Shown: positions 9,525 through 19,991, counted from the stretch's first letter. The stretch: DNA of 64,000 bases from Psychrobacter proteolyticus (GCF_003350005.1 NZ_QLKS01000005.1:1-64000); one strand, 5' to 3'. Notes: a model not told the origin generated them from the letters alone. Program-made: numbers and translations.

Positions 9525-10676
9525 CTAGCGTTTGGCCAGTCGTACCTGACTGTCATGTGTCACTGCCAGTGCGCCCTGAATCTCGTCTTCCATGTCTAAG
9601 TTAAGTGCCAAGCTAGCTGATGCGTCATCGCCAGTAGCTGCAATCAATGTCGTAATAAAGTTAACAAGGTTATTGGCATACAAATCTGAAGACTGTGCGG
9701 CTAGCTGTGAGGGGATATTGGCGGCACCAACGATACGTACGCCGTTGTCTGTGGTGATGGTTTCGTTAGGCACACTGCCTTCGACGTTACCACCGGTACC
9801 AGCAGCCATATCGATCAGTACAGAACCTGCCTTCATTTTGGCAAGCGTTGCACTGTGTACCAGACGCGGAGCATTACGACCAGGAATCTGCGCCGTGGTA
9901 ATAACGATGTCAGCGTTGCTCAATGCTTTGTCCACGACAGCTGCTTGATCTTTGACATATTGCTCTGATGGTGTCCATGCATAACCACCGGTAGACTTGG
10001 CTGTTTCAGCCTCCTCTGCGCTCATCGGCACATCAAGCCATTTACCACCGAGTGACTCCACTTGCTCGCGAGCAGTCGGACGTAAGTCACTGGCTTCTAC
10101 CACTGCACCCAAACGCTTGGCTGTCGCAATCGCTTGTAAACCTGCAACACCAACGCCTAGAATAACGACCTTGGCTGGCTTAACTGTACCTGCTGAGGTC
10201 ATAAACATCGGGAAAGGACGCGAATACTCATTGGCCGCGAGCAATACGGCTTTATAACCAGCAAGGTTGGCTTGTGATGACAATACATCCATATTTTGTG
10301 CACGTGACAATGTGCGAGGCAATAACTCCATCGCAAAGACTGTTGCGCCTTTGGCTGCATAAGTGTCAAGCTGAGTGTTGCGATACGGGTCAAGCATGCC
10401 AATGACGATCTGACCAGACGATAAGCTTTCAGTGGCTTCCGCTGGTAGGTCATTGACGGTGGTAATAATCTTAGACTGGGTAATCACCTCGGTGCGACTA
10501 CTGGCAATGTCGGCACCCGCAGCCTGATACAACTCATCAGCATAGTATGCTGCTTGGCCTGCACCTGACTGAATGACGACTTCAAACCCAAGTTTGCGCA
10601 ATTTTCTGACTGCGTCTGGGGTTATGGCTACACGGCTCTCGCTCGCGCTATCTGCACTGATTACACCGATTTTCAT
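9525..10676 (-). CDS. pntAA: Re/Si-specific NAD(P)(+) transhydrogenase alpha subunit, NAD-binding part
   Basis: 383-residue cytoplasmic domain I, which binds NAD(H). The N-terminus MKIGVISADSASESRVAITP is the family's usual start, and the Rossmann segment VVILGVGVAGLQAIATAKRLG with the acidic residue of VEASDLRP binds NAD. The C-terminal QAAQSS-like (SQLAAQSSDLYANNLVNF) segment is also typical. It is the first gene of pntAA-pntAB-pntB, an operon ending at the hairpin near 7600. Confidence 0.97.
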   Translation of the reverse strand: MKIGVISADSASESRVAITPDAVRKLRKLGFEVVIQSGAGQAAYYADELYQAAGADIASSRTEVITQSKIITTVNDLPAEATESLSSGQIVIGMLDPYRNTQLDTYAAKGATVFAMELLPRTLSRAQNMDVLSSQANLAGYKAVLLAANEYSRPFPMFMTSAGTVKPAKVVILGVGVAGLQAIATAKRLGAVVEASDLRPTAREQVESLGGKWLDVPMSAEEAETAKSTGGYAWTPSEQYVKDQAAVVDKALSNADIVITTAQIPGRNAPRLVHSATLAKMKAGSVLIDMAAGTGGNVEGSVPNETITTDNGVRIVGAANIPSQLAAQSSDLYANNLVNFITTLIAATGDDASASLALNLDMEDEIQGALAVTHDSQVRLAKR

Positions 10677-11173
10677 ACCGTCTCCTTACTTACGTCCAAT
10701 GACTATATTTACGTCTCACGACTACCTTTAATACCCTCAACGCACATCTAAAAAGCACAGGGGACAAAACCCATTGATCATGATTAATCCATTACAGCGA
10801 CTAAAGGTTATCAATTTAATAAATGATAGTTACTTTACCATCATGCCTTTTTATTATAGAGATATCGTTCGTCAAGTTTCATTGTCTAATGATGACCCAC
10901 AAGTAAAATAAAAATTTAGGTATTTACACCATTGGCATACTTTTTGTTGGTATATTAAAGCCTTTTATTTTTCCAAAAAACGCTTAAGCCTTATAGATAC
11001 AGGCCTAACTCCATTTATTTCCTAATTCTAAATCCGTTCTTTTATTAAAAAAATAATGTCAATAAACACAAAATAATCAAGGTTGAGTCAAGTTCTACCC
11101 ACGCATGCCGTATAATAAGAATACTTGACACTCGAAAAAACCCGTCATTGATTCATTATAATAAGGAATAACC
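10677..11173. other. Intergenic region between divergent pntAA and yaaA (497 bp)
   Basis: AT-rich and without a supportable gene. It must contain the pnt promoter and the yaaA promoter. On the plus strand a TATAAT lies at 11111-11116, 58 bp before the yaaA start, but I see no good -35 partner, which would suit an activator-dependent promoter. An AAGCCT...AGGCCT partial inverted repeat lies near 10985-11008. Confidence 0.4.
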
Positions 11174-11986
11174 ATGTATTTTTTGCTCTCCCCTGCCAAA
11201 TCCCTGAACGAAACAGACTCTATACCACTAAATTTAGGCAACTATTATAGCCAGCCCGAGCTAATCGAACGCTCACAAGAATTGATGAAAGTACTGAAGT
11301 CAAAAGAGCCTGTTGACCTCCAAGAGCTAATGAGTATATCTGACGATTTGGCTCAGCTTAATGCCACGCGCAATCAACAATGGCATTGGAGCGAAGAGCA
11401 ACCATTTACTGACAATGCTGCTGACAATGCCGCCAAGCCTGCAGGTTATTTGTTCGATGGTGATGTCTATACTGGACTTGATATGTATCATATGGACAAA
11501 GATACCGCTACTTACGTCAATGAGCACTTAGGTATTCTGTCTGGACTGTATGGAGTACTCAAGCCACTAGATCTGATCCAGCCTTATCGTTTAGAGATGG
11601 GTACCAAGCTGAAAAATGAGCGTGGTGACAATCTTTATGAGTTTTGGGGTGAGGAAGTCACTAACGTTATCAATGCGCGTATGGCTGACAGCGATGACAA
11701 GGTATTAGTGAATTTAGCTTCTAATGAATACTTTAAGGCGGTAAAGAAAAAAGTACTGAAGGCAGACATCATTACGCCACGATTTGAAGACGAGAAAAAT
11801 GGTCAATATAAAGTGATTAGCTTTTATGCCAAAAAAGCACGTGGACTAATGGTCAAATATGCTGCTGATAATAAGCTGACCAATGCTGAGCAGCTAAAGC
11901 AGTTTAATTTGGCAGGGTATTACTACTGTGAAGAAGCGTCCGATAATAAGACGTGGACGTTCAGACGAGACGAATCAAGTCAGTAG
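11174..11986 (+). CDS. yaaA: Peroxide stress protein YaaA (DUF328/UPF0246)
   Basis: 270 residues beginning MYFLLSPAKSLNE, the signature start of the family, with SGLYGVLKPLDLIQPYRLEMG and LVNLASNEYFKAV as further conserved blocks. In E. coli the protein lowers free intracellular iron during peroxide stress and belongs to the OxyR regulon; its fold binds DNA. The ATG has an AAGGA box seven bases upstream. A near-identical copy of its last ~21 bases lies at 15625-15645, in a degraded remnant. Confidence 0.95.
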   Translation: MYFLLSPAKSLNETDSIPLNLGNYYSQPELIERSQELMKVLKSKEPVDLQELMSISDDLAQLNATRNQQWHWSEEQPFTDNAADNAAKPAGYLFDGDVYTGLDMYHMDKDTATYVNEHLGILSGLYGVLKPLDLIQPYRLEMGTKLKNERGDNLYEFWGEEVTNVINARMADSDDKVLVNLASNEYFKAVKKKVLKADIITPRFEDEKNGQYKVISFYAKKARGLMVKYAADNKLTNAEQLKQFNLAGYYYCEEASDNKTWTFRRDESSQ

Positions 11987-12016
11987 CTTGATATAAAAAT
12001 ACATTTACTACAGTCA

Positions 12017-12044
12017 CTAGAAGCATTGCATTCAGTGCTTCTAG
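12017..12044. repeat. Perfect inverted repeat between yaaA and the GST gene
   Basis: CTAGAAGCA (12017-12025) pairs with TGCTTCTAG (12036-12044) around a 10-base loop. It sits between two convergent genes, where a shared terminator would be expected, but neither side has a T run, so Rho-dependent or processing roles are as likely. Confidence 0.6.
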
Positions 12045-12092
12045 CCCACTCATCAGATATCCTTTAGTTGAACATATGAACATATGAACAGA

Positions 12093-12761
12093 TTACAACA
12101 ATCCTTCTTGTGCCATCATTTCCTGTACCGAGGCGCGGTTTAGCATGGCTTGATAGTGTGCATTTATGTGTATCCAATCCTGTGCTCGACTCGCATATCG
12201 CTGACTCCAGTGAGCAATCATAAATAAATGAAAATCAGCCCCACTTAATTTATCGCCTAACAACCATGGACCATTACTCGCCAACTCCTTTTCAATAACA
12301 TCCCAGCAATGGCTTAGTACATCATTCGCTTTATCTTTCACTTGCTGCAAATTGTGCTCGCCGCTGATGTACTGCTCGGGATGAGCCCAACGATTAGCAG
12401 CTTCTTGTAGTGAAGAAGACATCCAAAATAAATATTGGTAATAAACACCGCGCCTAGGGCATCCTGTATCAGGTGCTAGCTTAGACTCTGGGTGCTGATC
12501 TAACACATACATTAAAATTGCCGCAGACTCATAAATAACCTGTCCCTGATGCACTAACGTAGGTACTTTGCCATTTGGATTAATGGCTAGATATTTAGCT
12601 GATTTTTGCATGTTTTTAGACAGGTCTATTTCTATCATTTCATAAGACGCGCCTAACTCTTCAAAGACAGCATGGGTAGCCATATTGGCGCCACCCTTAT
12701 CCCAATATAAAGTATAAATAGTTGTGTCCTTCTTGCTGTGGCGATTGATGGATAAAACCAT
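12093..12761 (-). CDS. Glutathione S-transferase family protein
   Basis: 222 residues with a thioredoxin-like N-terminal domain after a ~12-residue extension: ITLYWDKGGAN-type start (here TIYTLYWDKGGAN), the cis-Pro loop NPNGKVPTLV and the glutathione-binding ESAAI. The all-helical C-terminal domain follows, with WLLGDKLSGADFHLF as the usual N-capping box. A catalytic Ser/Cys is not obvious at the first helix. It lies 25 bp downstream of the aminotransferase gene and is probably co-transcribed; the substrate is unknown. Confidence 0.85.
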   Translation of the reverse strand: MVLSINRHSKKDTTIYTLYWDKGGANMATHAVFEELGASYEMIEIDLSKNMQKSAKYLAINPNGKVPTLVHQGQVIYESAAILMYVLDQHPESKLAPDTGCPRRGVYYQYLFWMSSSLQEAANRWAHPEQYISGEHNLQQVKDKANDVLSHCWDVIEKELASNGPWLLGDKLSGADFHLFMIAHWSQRYASRAQDWIHINAHYQAMLNRASVQEMMAQEGLL

Positions 12762-12786
12762 TGTACTGAGCGATAAAAATTAACCT

Positions 12787-13965
12787 CTAACGTGAAATAA
12801 TCGACATGATAGCGTCAGCCAGTTGACGGATTTCCGTCATTTTCAAACCGGCAATATTGATTCTACCATTTGGCATACCGTAGATAGCGAACTCATCTTG
12901 CAATACTAACATTTGATTTTTGGTTAGCGGTAATAGAGAAAACATGCCTTTTTGTTGCGAAATGTCCAAAAACTCTGCAGGTGCATTCCTATCCTTCAAA
13001 GCTGCGCCTAATGCTTGGCGAATAGTATCTACCCTACTACGGTAGCTTGCCAGCTCGACTAGCCAAGCGTCTGGTTTGTCTAGCAAATAAGAAGCAACTG
13101 CGGCACCGTGATTGGGCGGCATAGAGTAGTTGGCGCGTGTGATGGTTTCTAAAAGTGTCTGTATATCTGCGTGACGCTCATGGTTCGTCGTTACCACCGT
13201 GGCAATACCCGTCCGCTCGTTGTATAGACCCATATTTTTTGAACAGCTGGCGGCAATAAATGCAAAATCAGCGTCTTCAATGATTAGACGAAGCCCTGCA
13301 GCATCGGTATCAGGATCATCTCCAAAACCTTGATACGCCATATCAATAAACGGGACAATATTTTTCTGTTTACATTTATCAGAAAACAGTTGCCACTGCT
13401 CTAAAGAAAGATCTATACCGGTAGGATTATGGCAGCACGCATGTAATAACAGCACGTCTCCTTCTTTTGCTTTTTCTAGCGCGGCAAAACACGCATCAAT
13501 GTCTAACTGACCATTTTTATTTTGCCATGGATACGTATTAACCGTTAACCCAGCCCCTTCCATCAGCGGACGATGATTGATATAGCCAGGGTTACTGATC
13601 CAAACGGTTGAATCTGGAGAGAGCGTAGCGATCAAATCCGCAATGAGTCGCAACGCACCTGATGCCCCAACCGTCTGAATCGTGCATTGGTTTTTTAGAC
13701 TTGGACTGTCACCCAGTACAAATTTTGCCATTTGCTGGTTAAAATTAGCGTTACCCGATAACATACCATAAGCCTTTGAATGAGCTTCATGAGCAAGATG
13801 TACTTCTGCATCTTTCACTGTTTTCATCACAGGCGTATTACCATGCTCGTCTCGATAGACACCAACCAATAGATCTATTTTATGTTTGCGCTGGTCAGCT
13901 CGAAACCTACCTAACAATGCCCACAGTGGATCGCCATTGATGATAGGCATATTGTTTAACATCAT
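12787..13965 (-). CDS. tyrB: Aromatic amino acid aminotransferase (class I/II, AspC/TyrB family)
   Basis: PLP-dependent transfer of an amino group between aromatic (or acidic) amino acids and 2-oxoglutarate. Residues 180-183 NPTG, D208 and Y211 in FIDMAYQGFG, and the Schiff-base lysine K243 in SCSKNMGLYNERTG are all present. The 392-residue length fits the AspC/TyrB family (396-397). The first base-paired start is the ATG at 13965 or the next codon. It sits between the EamA exporter (18 bp) and the GST gene (25 bp), forming a likely three-gene unit with a divergent AsnC-type regulator. AspC-like specificity cannot be excluded. Confidence 0.88.
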   Translation of the reverse strand: MMLNNMPIINGDPLWALLGRFRADQRKHKIDLLVGVYRDEHGNTPVMKTVKDAEVHLAHEAHSKAYGMLSGNANFNQQMAKFVLGDSPSLKNQCTIQTVGASGALRLIADLIATLSPDSTVWISNPGYINHRPLMEGAGLTVNTYPWQNKNGQLDIDACFAALEKAKEGDVLLLHACCHNPTGIDLSLEQWQLFSDKCKQKNIVPFIDMAYQGFGDDPDTDAAGLRLIIEDADFAFIAASCSKNMGLYNERTGIATVVTTNHERHADIQTLLETITRANYSMPPNHGAAVASYLLDKPDAWLVELASYRSRVDTIRQALGAALKDRNAPAEFLDISQQKGMFSLLPLTKNQMLVLQDEFAIYGMPNGRINIAGLKMTEIRQLADAIMSIISR

Positions 13966-13983
13966 GATACTTCCTTAATTAGT

Positions 13984-14901
13984 TTATTGCGCTCGATTGG
14001 ACAAAATGACGCCAATGGTACTGAGTACGATGCCGCATATCATAATGACTGATAGAGACTCATTGAGTATCAGCGTAGCCAGTATAGCGGTTAATCCTGG
14101 TGACAAAGAGCCAAGTAATAAGGTGCGAATAGAGCCTAATTGTTTGACTGCATAAGAAAATGCAATGGTTGATACCACCCCTACACCAAGTCCTTGTACT
14201 AGGATAAACGGAAGCGCTGCATCAAAAGATACAGAACCTATATTCGTCTCCACAATACCAGACAGAACCATCACTAATGTCAGAAAAAACGAGGTATAAG
14301 AGAGCACGATAGCGATAGCGATTGGACTCAACTTGGTGCTTTTTAACCCTAAGGTATAACCCGCCCAAATCAAGCTTGCCATCAACAGTAACCCCACGCC
14401 ATACAGAAGACTATTAGGTATTGACTGTGCACGCCCGCCAATCATAGTAGCGATACCAAAGAGAATAAGGATTAATGCGGCAAATTTTCTTAATGATATT
14501 CGCTGACGATAAAAAATAAAAGACAATATTGCGGCAAAGAAGACTGGCGTACCTGTCAAAATAGTACCAACGTAAGCTGCTGGTACCGTACTTGCACCAA
14601 AAGCGGCTAATAAAAGGAAAGGCACGCCGCCACATAAAATAAACATAATATCTGGCATTCTAATATTTTTGATTTCATGCCAACTAGAGAGTAACCAAGG
14701 GGTCAACAAAACTAGCGGTACACTAAAGCGAATGAGCATGACATCCGCAATGCTGAGCGACGACGCCCCAACCGCTCGCACAGTCAACGCAAATCCTGAC
14801 CAAATCAATAATACGACGCTCATCGCCACATAGCCTTTGGTTAGTGGCGACATTACAAACAAAAGTTTTTTGCGCGATGAGGGGTGGAATATCGTATTCA
14901 T
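13984..14901 (-). CDS. EamA/DMT-family transporter, probable amino acid or metabolite exporter
   Basis: 305 residues with ten hydrophobic helices in two EamA repeats (about residues 25-155 and 165-303). LSPGLTAILATLILNESLS in the last repeat is the typical EamA motif, and a basic N-terminal stretch precedes helix 1. Family members such as YdcZ/RhtA export amino acids or metabolites. The position, first in a unit with an aminotransferase and opposite an AsnC/Lrp regulator, suggests export of an amino acid under that regulator's control; this is inference. Confidence 0.85.
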   Translation of the reverse strand: MNTIFHPSSRKKLLFVMSPLTKGYVAMSVVLLIWSGFALTVRAVGASSLSIADVMLIRFSVPLVLLTPWLLSSWHEIKNIRMPDIMFILCGGVPFLLLAAFGASTVPAAYVGTILTGTPVFFAAILSFIFYRQRISLRKFAALILILFGIATMIGGRAQSIPNSLLYGVGLLLMASLIWAGYTLGLKSTKLSPIAIAIVLSYTSFFLTLVMVLSGIVETNIGSVSFDAALPFILVQGLGVGVVSTIAFSYAVKQLGSIRTLLLGSLSPGLTAILATLILNESLSVIMICGIVLSTIGVILSNRAQ

Positions 14902-15021
14902 AGTCGTGTCTTATGCTGGTATACAAAGACCAATTATCGATTAAAATACGCGCTTTTATCTCTATTTATTCATTGCAATTTTGCAAATATTTGGTGGATA
15001 ATGCTAACTAAATCAAAATTA

Positions 15022-15038
15022 TTGGCTTAAAAAGCCAA
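15022..15038 (+). promoter_or_regulatory. Hairpin touching the ribosome-binding site of the AsnC/Lrp gene
   Basis: TTGGCTT (15022-15028) pairs with AAGCCAA (15032-15038) over a 3-base loop. Its right arm runs into the AAAAGG box (15037-15042) for the ATG at 15049. It could be an operator for autoregulation at the DNA level or limit translation as RNA. Confidence 0.4.
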
Positions 15039-15048
15039 AAGGTAAATT

Positions 15049-15504
15049 ATGGACAAAATCGATCGTCATATCTTGGAAGTGCTCCAAAAAGAAGCGCGCT
15101 TATCTACGGCGGAATTGTCCGAACGTATAGGGCTGTCACCGTCTCCTTGCGCGCGACGCCTAAAGCGTTTGGAAGATGAAGGCTATATAGAGAACTATCA
15201 AGCGAACGTAAACAAAGCCAAAGCGGGTATTGCGATGAGTTTCTTTGTGGAGGTCAGTCTCAACAGCCACCAAGAAGAATCTATCGCAGCCTTCGAACGC
15301 GCTCTGTCCAACATGGACGAAGTGATTAATGGACATGTGGTATCGGGTTCTTATGATTATTTGTTAGAAGTAGTAAGCCCCAATCTCGATGGTTATGAGC
15401 GGTTCACCCGTAAGCTACACAAGCTTGCTAGCGTAAAAGACATACATACTCATTTATCGGTGAGAAAGGTAATCAATAAGACGACTCTACCTATTTTTGT
15501 GTGA
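15049..15504 (+). CDS. Lrp/AsnC family transcriptional regulator
   Basis: 151 residues: an N-terminal AsnC-type helix-turn-helix (IDRHILEVLQKEARLSTAELSERIGLS, then SPCARRLKRLEDEGYI, residues 4-50) and a C-terminal RAM ligand-binding domain (about 65-145). It senses an amino acid in most relatives. It is transcribed away from the EamA-aminotransferase-GST unit, with 147 bp between, the usual layout for a local regulator of its neighbour. Confidence 0.93.
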   Translation: MDKIDRHILEVLQKEARLSTAELSERIGLSPSPCARRLKRLEDEGYIENYQANVNKAKAGIAMSFFVEVSLNSHQEESIAAFERALSNMDEVINGHVVSGSYDYLLEVVSPNLDGYERFTRKLHKLASVKDIHTHLSVRKVINKTTLPIFV

Positions 15505-15584
15505 GATTCTTTCATACTGACTAGGAGCACAATATCTCGCTCGATCACTCGTGAGTAGCAAGACCCATAATAAGTTCATTTGGA

Positions 15585-15659
15585 TTTGACAGAATATTGC
15601 TATGATAAAAAGTCTTGATAGTACGACGTGGACGTTTAGACGAGATACAGCGGATTAAT
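15585..15659 (+). pseudogene. Remnant of a second yaaA 3' end
   Basis: GACGTGGACGTTTAGACGAGA at 15625-15645 differs in one base out of 21 from the end of yaaA (11950-11970). Read in the same frame it gives D-x2-TWTFRRD followed by four codons and TAA (ending 15657), like the YaaA C-terminus. Weaker similarity to yaaA may extend back to about 15580. Upstream in the same frame there is a stop, and the rest of the gene is missing, so this is a decayed duplicate fragment. Confidence 0.55.
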
Positions 15660-15785
15660 AGAGTATTTGATGAGCTTTAACTATAACGCCCTAATATAGG
15701 AGATATTACTAGGGCTTTATTTTAGAGGGATAAGTAAGTCATTCATAGTAAGTAGCTTATTAACAATAGATTTGTATTCACCGTA

Positions 15786-16157
15786 TTATAGGGAAATCTC
15801 AACCTCTATTTTGATTGGTCGTTTTAAATGGATAGTGACTTTTATATTAATAGAAGCTGCTTCTGGTGGCTCATTGTCCAAAGCGCCGTCAACGATGTGA
15901 GCGATTTTCATTGCTTCTACTTCTTTAAGCTCAAAGCCGTTTGCTTTGGCACCTCTCATCACTTTTTCATAAATTTCTTTTTCGCTTGTGTAGCGCTCTT
16001 TATTGTTAAACGATAACTGCATAACTTTAGAATGAGCAACGCTAGACATCTCCATCGGCTTTTGCATTTTAAACCTATCTAAACTAGGATCAGCTGAACT
16101 ACTAGCAGAAGCTAGCACTAGGGCTGATGCTACCATTGCAATCGATAAAACCTTCAT
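15786..16157 (-). CDS. Hypothetical secreted protein
   Basis: 123 residues starting with a clear signal peptide (MKVLSIAMVASALVLASASSS, cleavage likely near ADP at 22-25). The mature part is small, basic/acidic mixed, with a predicted helix (residues 57-75) and a C-terminal strand-rich end (INIKVTIHLKRPIKIEVEISL pattern). I recognise no family. A GAATTCC-type box lies before the ATG. It is a single gene; base composition is a little AT-rich. Confidence 0.65.
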   Translation of the reverse strand: MKVLSIAMVASALVLASASSSADPSLDRFKMQKPMEMSSVAHSKVMQLSFNNKERYTSEKEIYEKVMRGAKANGFELKEVEAMKIAHIVDGALDNEPPEAASINIKVTIHLKRPIKIEVEISL

Positions 16158-16464
16158 TTTGAATTCCTTTTGAGTTAATTCATTCCTTCTAAGTTAAAAC
16201 ACTATTAGCGAATATATTCGCTATATCAACTATATCCTAATAAATTATTAATTGAAAATTTAAATTGATGTTAGTAGTACTAATATTATTAAGTAATGGG
16301 TAATTTTGGTCAGTTATTCTTATGTTGGTTTTTCTACACAATGCCAATTATTACCTTAAAACAAACACAAAAAAGCCCTGCTATCTTTCGATAACAGAGC
16401 TTTTAATAGTTCAAACGTTTTCACAAAAATACTTACAACTCTAGTGAAAAATGCTTTATGAGTT
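16158..16464. other. Intergenic region upstream of the secreted protein and downstream of groL
   Basis: About 300 bases, very AT-rich around 16190-16320. It contains the likely promoter of the 123-residue secreted protein (minus strand reading away to the left) and the groL terminator at 16372-16403. No gene is supported. Confidence 0.5.
16372..16403 (-). terminator. Intrinsic terminator of groES-groEL
   Basis: On the minus strand a 14-bp stem with two G-U pairs (16372-16385 with 16390-16403) carries a GAAA tetraloop and is followed by six T. It lies 158 bp past the groL stop, because a repeat element (16451-16557) occupies the space between. Confidence 0.85.
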
Positions 16465-16557
16465 GACTAAAGCAGTACGACTAGGCAACCGAGTGAAGAT
16501 TGTACTGATAGTACATCGAGCGAGGTTAACAACGTCGTACAAATTTAGTCGAGGCAT
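16451..16557. repeat. Short inverted-repeat element, copy A, abutting the groL stop codon
   Basis: Terminal arms GACTAAA-x3-GTACGAC (16465-16481) and GTCGTAC-x3-TTTAGTC (16534-16550) are inverted repeats, and an outer ATGC/GCAT (16451-16454, 16553-16556) may also pair. The middle, from about 16482, aligns with the element at 31420-31529 at 39 of 53 positions without gaps, including a shared TAGTACATC. It has no coding capacity and resembles a REP/MITE-like repeat. Confidence 0.7.
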
Positions 16558-16560
16558 ATA

Positions 16561-18216
<1,656 letters not shown>

Positions 18217-18333
18217 TTACTCCACTATTATAAGTATGAGAATACAATTGATTGATTTGATAGTTGCTTATCAAAAGCGATTATTAGAAACTGCTATCAA
18301 AATGTGCTGAGTATAAAATAATACTCAAAAGGA

Positions 18334-18624
18334 CTAGCCTTCTAGCACACCCAATACATCAGACTCTTTCATAATCAATAGTTCTTCACCGTCAACCTTT
18401 ACGGTTTGACCAGCATATTGACCGAACAAAACTTTGTCGCCAGCTTTTACATCTAACGCACGAGTTTCACCGTTGTCACGAACTTGACCATTACCAACTG
18501 CAAGCACTTCACCTTGTGAAGGTTTCTCTTGTGCTGAACCAGGAAGCAAGATACCACCAGCTGTCTTTGTTTCTTCTTCTATGCGGCGGACGACAATACG
18601 GTCATGTAAAGGACGAATGTTCAT
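18334..18624 (-). CDS. groS: Co-chaperonin GroES (10 kDa)
   Basis: 96 residues, forming the seven-subunit lid of the GroEL cavity. [14 protein letters not shown] at the start, the mobile loop [21 protein letters not shown] (residues 16-36), and the end [16 protein letters not shown] are standard. It is the first gene of groES-groEL. Confidence 0.99.
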   Translation of the reverse strand: MNIRPLHDRIVVRRIEEETKTAGGILLPGSAQEKPSQGEVLAVGNGQVRDNGETRALDVKAGDKVLFGQYAGQTVKVDGEELLIMKESDVLGVLEG

Positions 18625-19101
18625 CGATATGACTCCAAAAGTTGGTTAATAAAATTAAGGGTTTATTTGAATTAATGGTCTCAATACCAGTATCTATAGG
18701 AAACACTGCCAAAAACAACGCTTTATAGATAAGCCTTGAGCTTGTAACAAAAAGTGGGGGCAAGGTGAGTTCGGTTCAAGTGTAAAGCCCAAAAATTTAC
18801 AAGATTATTTTGCAAAAATTGATCAACCAACATCTCATATCAATGCTTTACGCTTAGTAAAGCCGATATGCTAGTTAGACAAAGGACAAGAAGTAGGAAT
18901 ATTTAAAAATATTAGCGAGCTGAATTTATATTTTGACCAATGCTAAATTAACTATAGAAACATTTGCTACAAGCTCTACACGAAGCGGTATGACACCACG
19001 CTTGAAAATGTAACAGCGTATGACCATTATAGGTCTGGTAAACATAATAAGAACGAACGAAAAAATTGCTATATCGGCAATAAATTAATGAAGGGGTATC
19101 T
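18625..19101. other. Intergenic region between divergent groS and the DUF3108 gene (477 bp)
   Basis: Holds the heat-shock promoter of groES-groEL (18755-18780). The remaining ~300 bases towards 19101 must include the promoter of the DUF3108 gene. A GCTTTAC...GTAAAGC pair (18844-18861, around CGCTTA) forms a small inverted repeat. No gene is supported. Confidence 0.45.
18755..18780 (-). promoter_or_regulatory. Sigma-32 (RpoH) heat-shock promoter of groES-groEL
   Basis: On the minus strand CTTGAA (18775-18780) is followed after 14 bases by CCCCCA (18755-18760), a close match to the RpoH consensus CTTGAA-N13/14-CCCCAT. It lies about 130 bp upstream of the groS start. No CIRCE element is seen. 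Confidence 0.85.
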
Positions 19102-19881
19102 ATGAGTTTTTCATCAATGTACAAAAAGTCATCAAGCGACAATGTTGATAATGCTAATAACGCAAAACGCAGTCCATCTAAATTTTTATCTGCCTTAGTG
19201 ACAGGCATCAGTATCTCTACCGTTGGAGCTTTGAGTATGACCGCACCTACCCTTGCCAGCGCAAAAATCGTCCAACCATCAACTGCCGATTATAGTTTTA
19301 CCGTTGAGGACAAATACAAAGGCACAGCAACTCGTACGCTAAGTAAATCTGGTAATACGTGGAAATATAACGTTAAGGCCCGCGTCGCTGGTGTGGCTAG
19401 CGCCTCGCAAAACAGCACTTTTACGATTAATGGCAACAACGTCAGTCCCACGCAGGCAAGCACTACTTACAAACTACTTGGCATGGGTCGTACGCACAAA
19501 CTAGACTTTAACCCGAGCAGCAAAAAAGTCACCAGTAACTATAAAGGCAAGTCGACGACTATGAATATGTCGCAACAAGCCTTTGATGACTTGAGCCTTG
19601 AGGTACAGATTCGTCAGGATTTATTGAACGGTAAATTCTCTGGTAACTACTACATGGCGAAAAAAAATAAAATTGAGAAGACGCCATTTAAAAAATCAGG
19701 CAGCACTAAGATTACCGTACCAGCGGGTACCTTTGATACGGTACGTGTTGACCGCGTCCACGATGACGATAGCCGCTCTACTAGCTTTTGGTTAGCCCCA
19801 AGCTTGGACTATATGCCAGTTAAAGTTAGCCAAATTAACGATGGTAAGAAAATGGATTTAGAATTGACTAAGATTAACTAA
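19102..19881 (+). CDS. DUF3108 domain secreted protein
   Basis: 259 residues. After an unusually long polar n-region (1-28) comes a hydrophobic segment (about 29-50) and an ASA cleavage site near residue 54, so export is likely. The mature part follows the DUF3108 pattern, a beta-rich fold: YSFTVEDKYKGTATRTLSKSG near its start, a DLSLEVQIRQDLL helix in the middle, and VPAGTFDTVRVDRV with FWLAPSLDYMPVKV near the end. The function of the family is unknown; it may bind lipid at the envelope. The ATG has AAGGGG eight bases upstream. Confidence 0.85.
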   Translation: MSFSSMYKKSSSDNVDNANNAKRSPSKFLSALVTGISISTVGALSMTAPTLASAKIVQPSTADYSFTVEDKYKGTATRTLSKSGNTWKYNVKARVAGVASASQNSTFTINGNNVSPTQASTTYKLLGMGRTHKLDFNPSSKKVTSNYKGKSTTMNMSQQAFDDLSLEVQIRQDLLNGKFSGNYYMAKKNKIEKTPFKKSGSTKITVPAGTFDTVRVDRVHDDDSRSTSFWLAPSLDYMPVKVSQINDGKKMDLELTKIN

Positions 19882-19906
19882 TCTACTTATTTTTAACGTT
19901 ATAAAC

Positions 19907-19942
19907 AAAAAAGCGGCGCCCCAGATGGAGTGCCGCTTTTTT
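19907..19942 (+). terminator. Intrinsic terminator after the DUF3108 gene
   Basis: An 11-bp stem (19907-19917 with 19932-19942) with a 14-base loop that can itself form two further pairs; flanked by A on the left and T on the right. It may serve the convergent DUF2069 gene too. Confidence 0.88.
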
Positions 19943-19991
19943 ATGGCTTTAGATTAATGGATATAATTTATTAGGCTTCAGATAACTTCAA

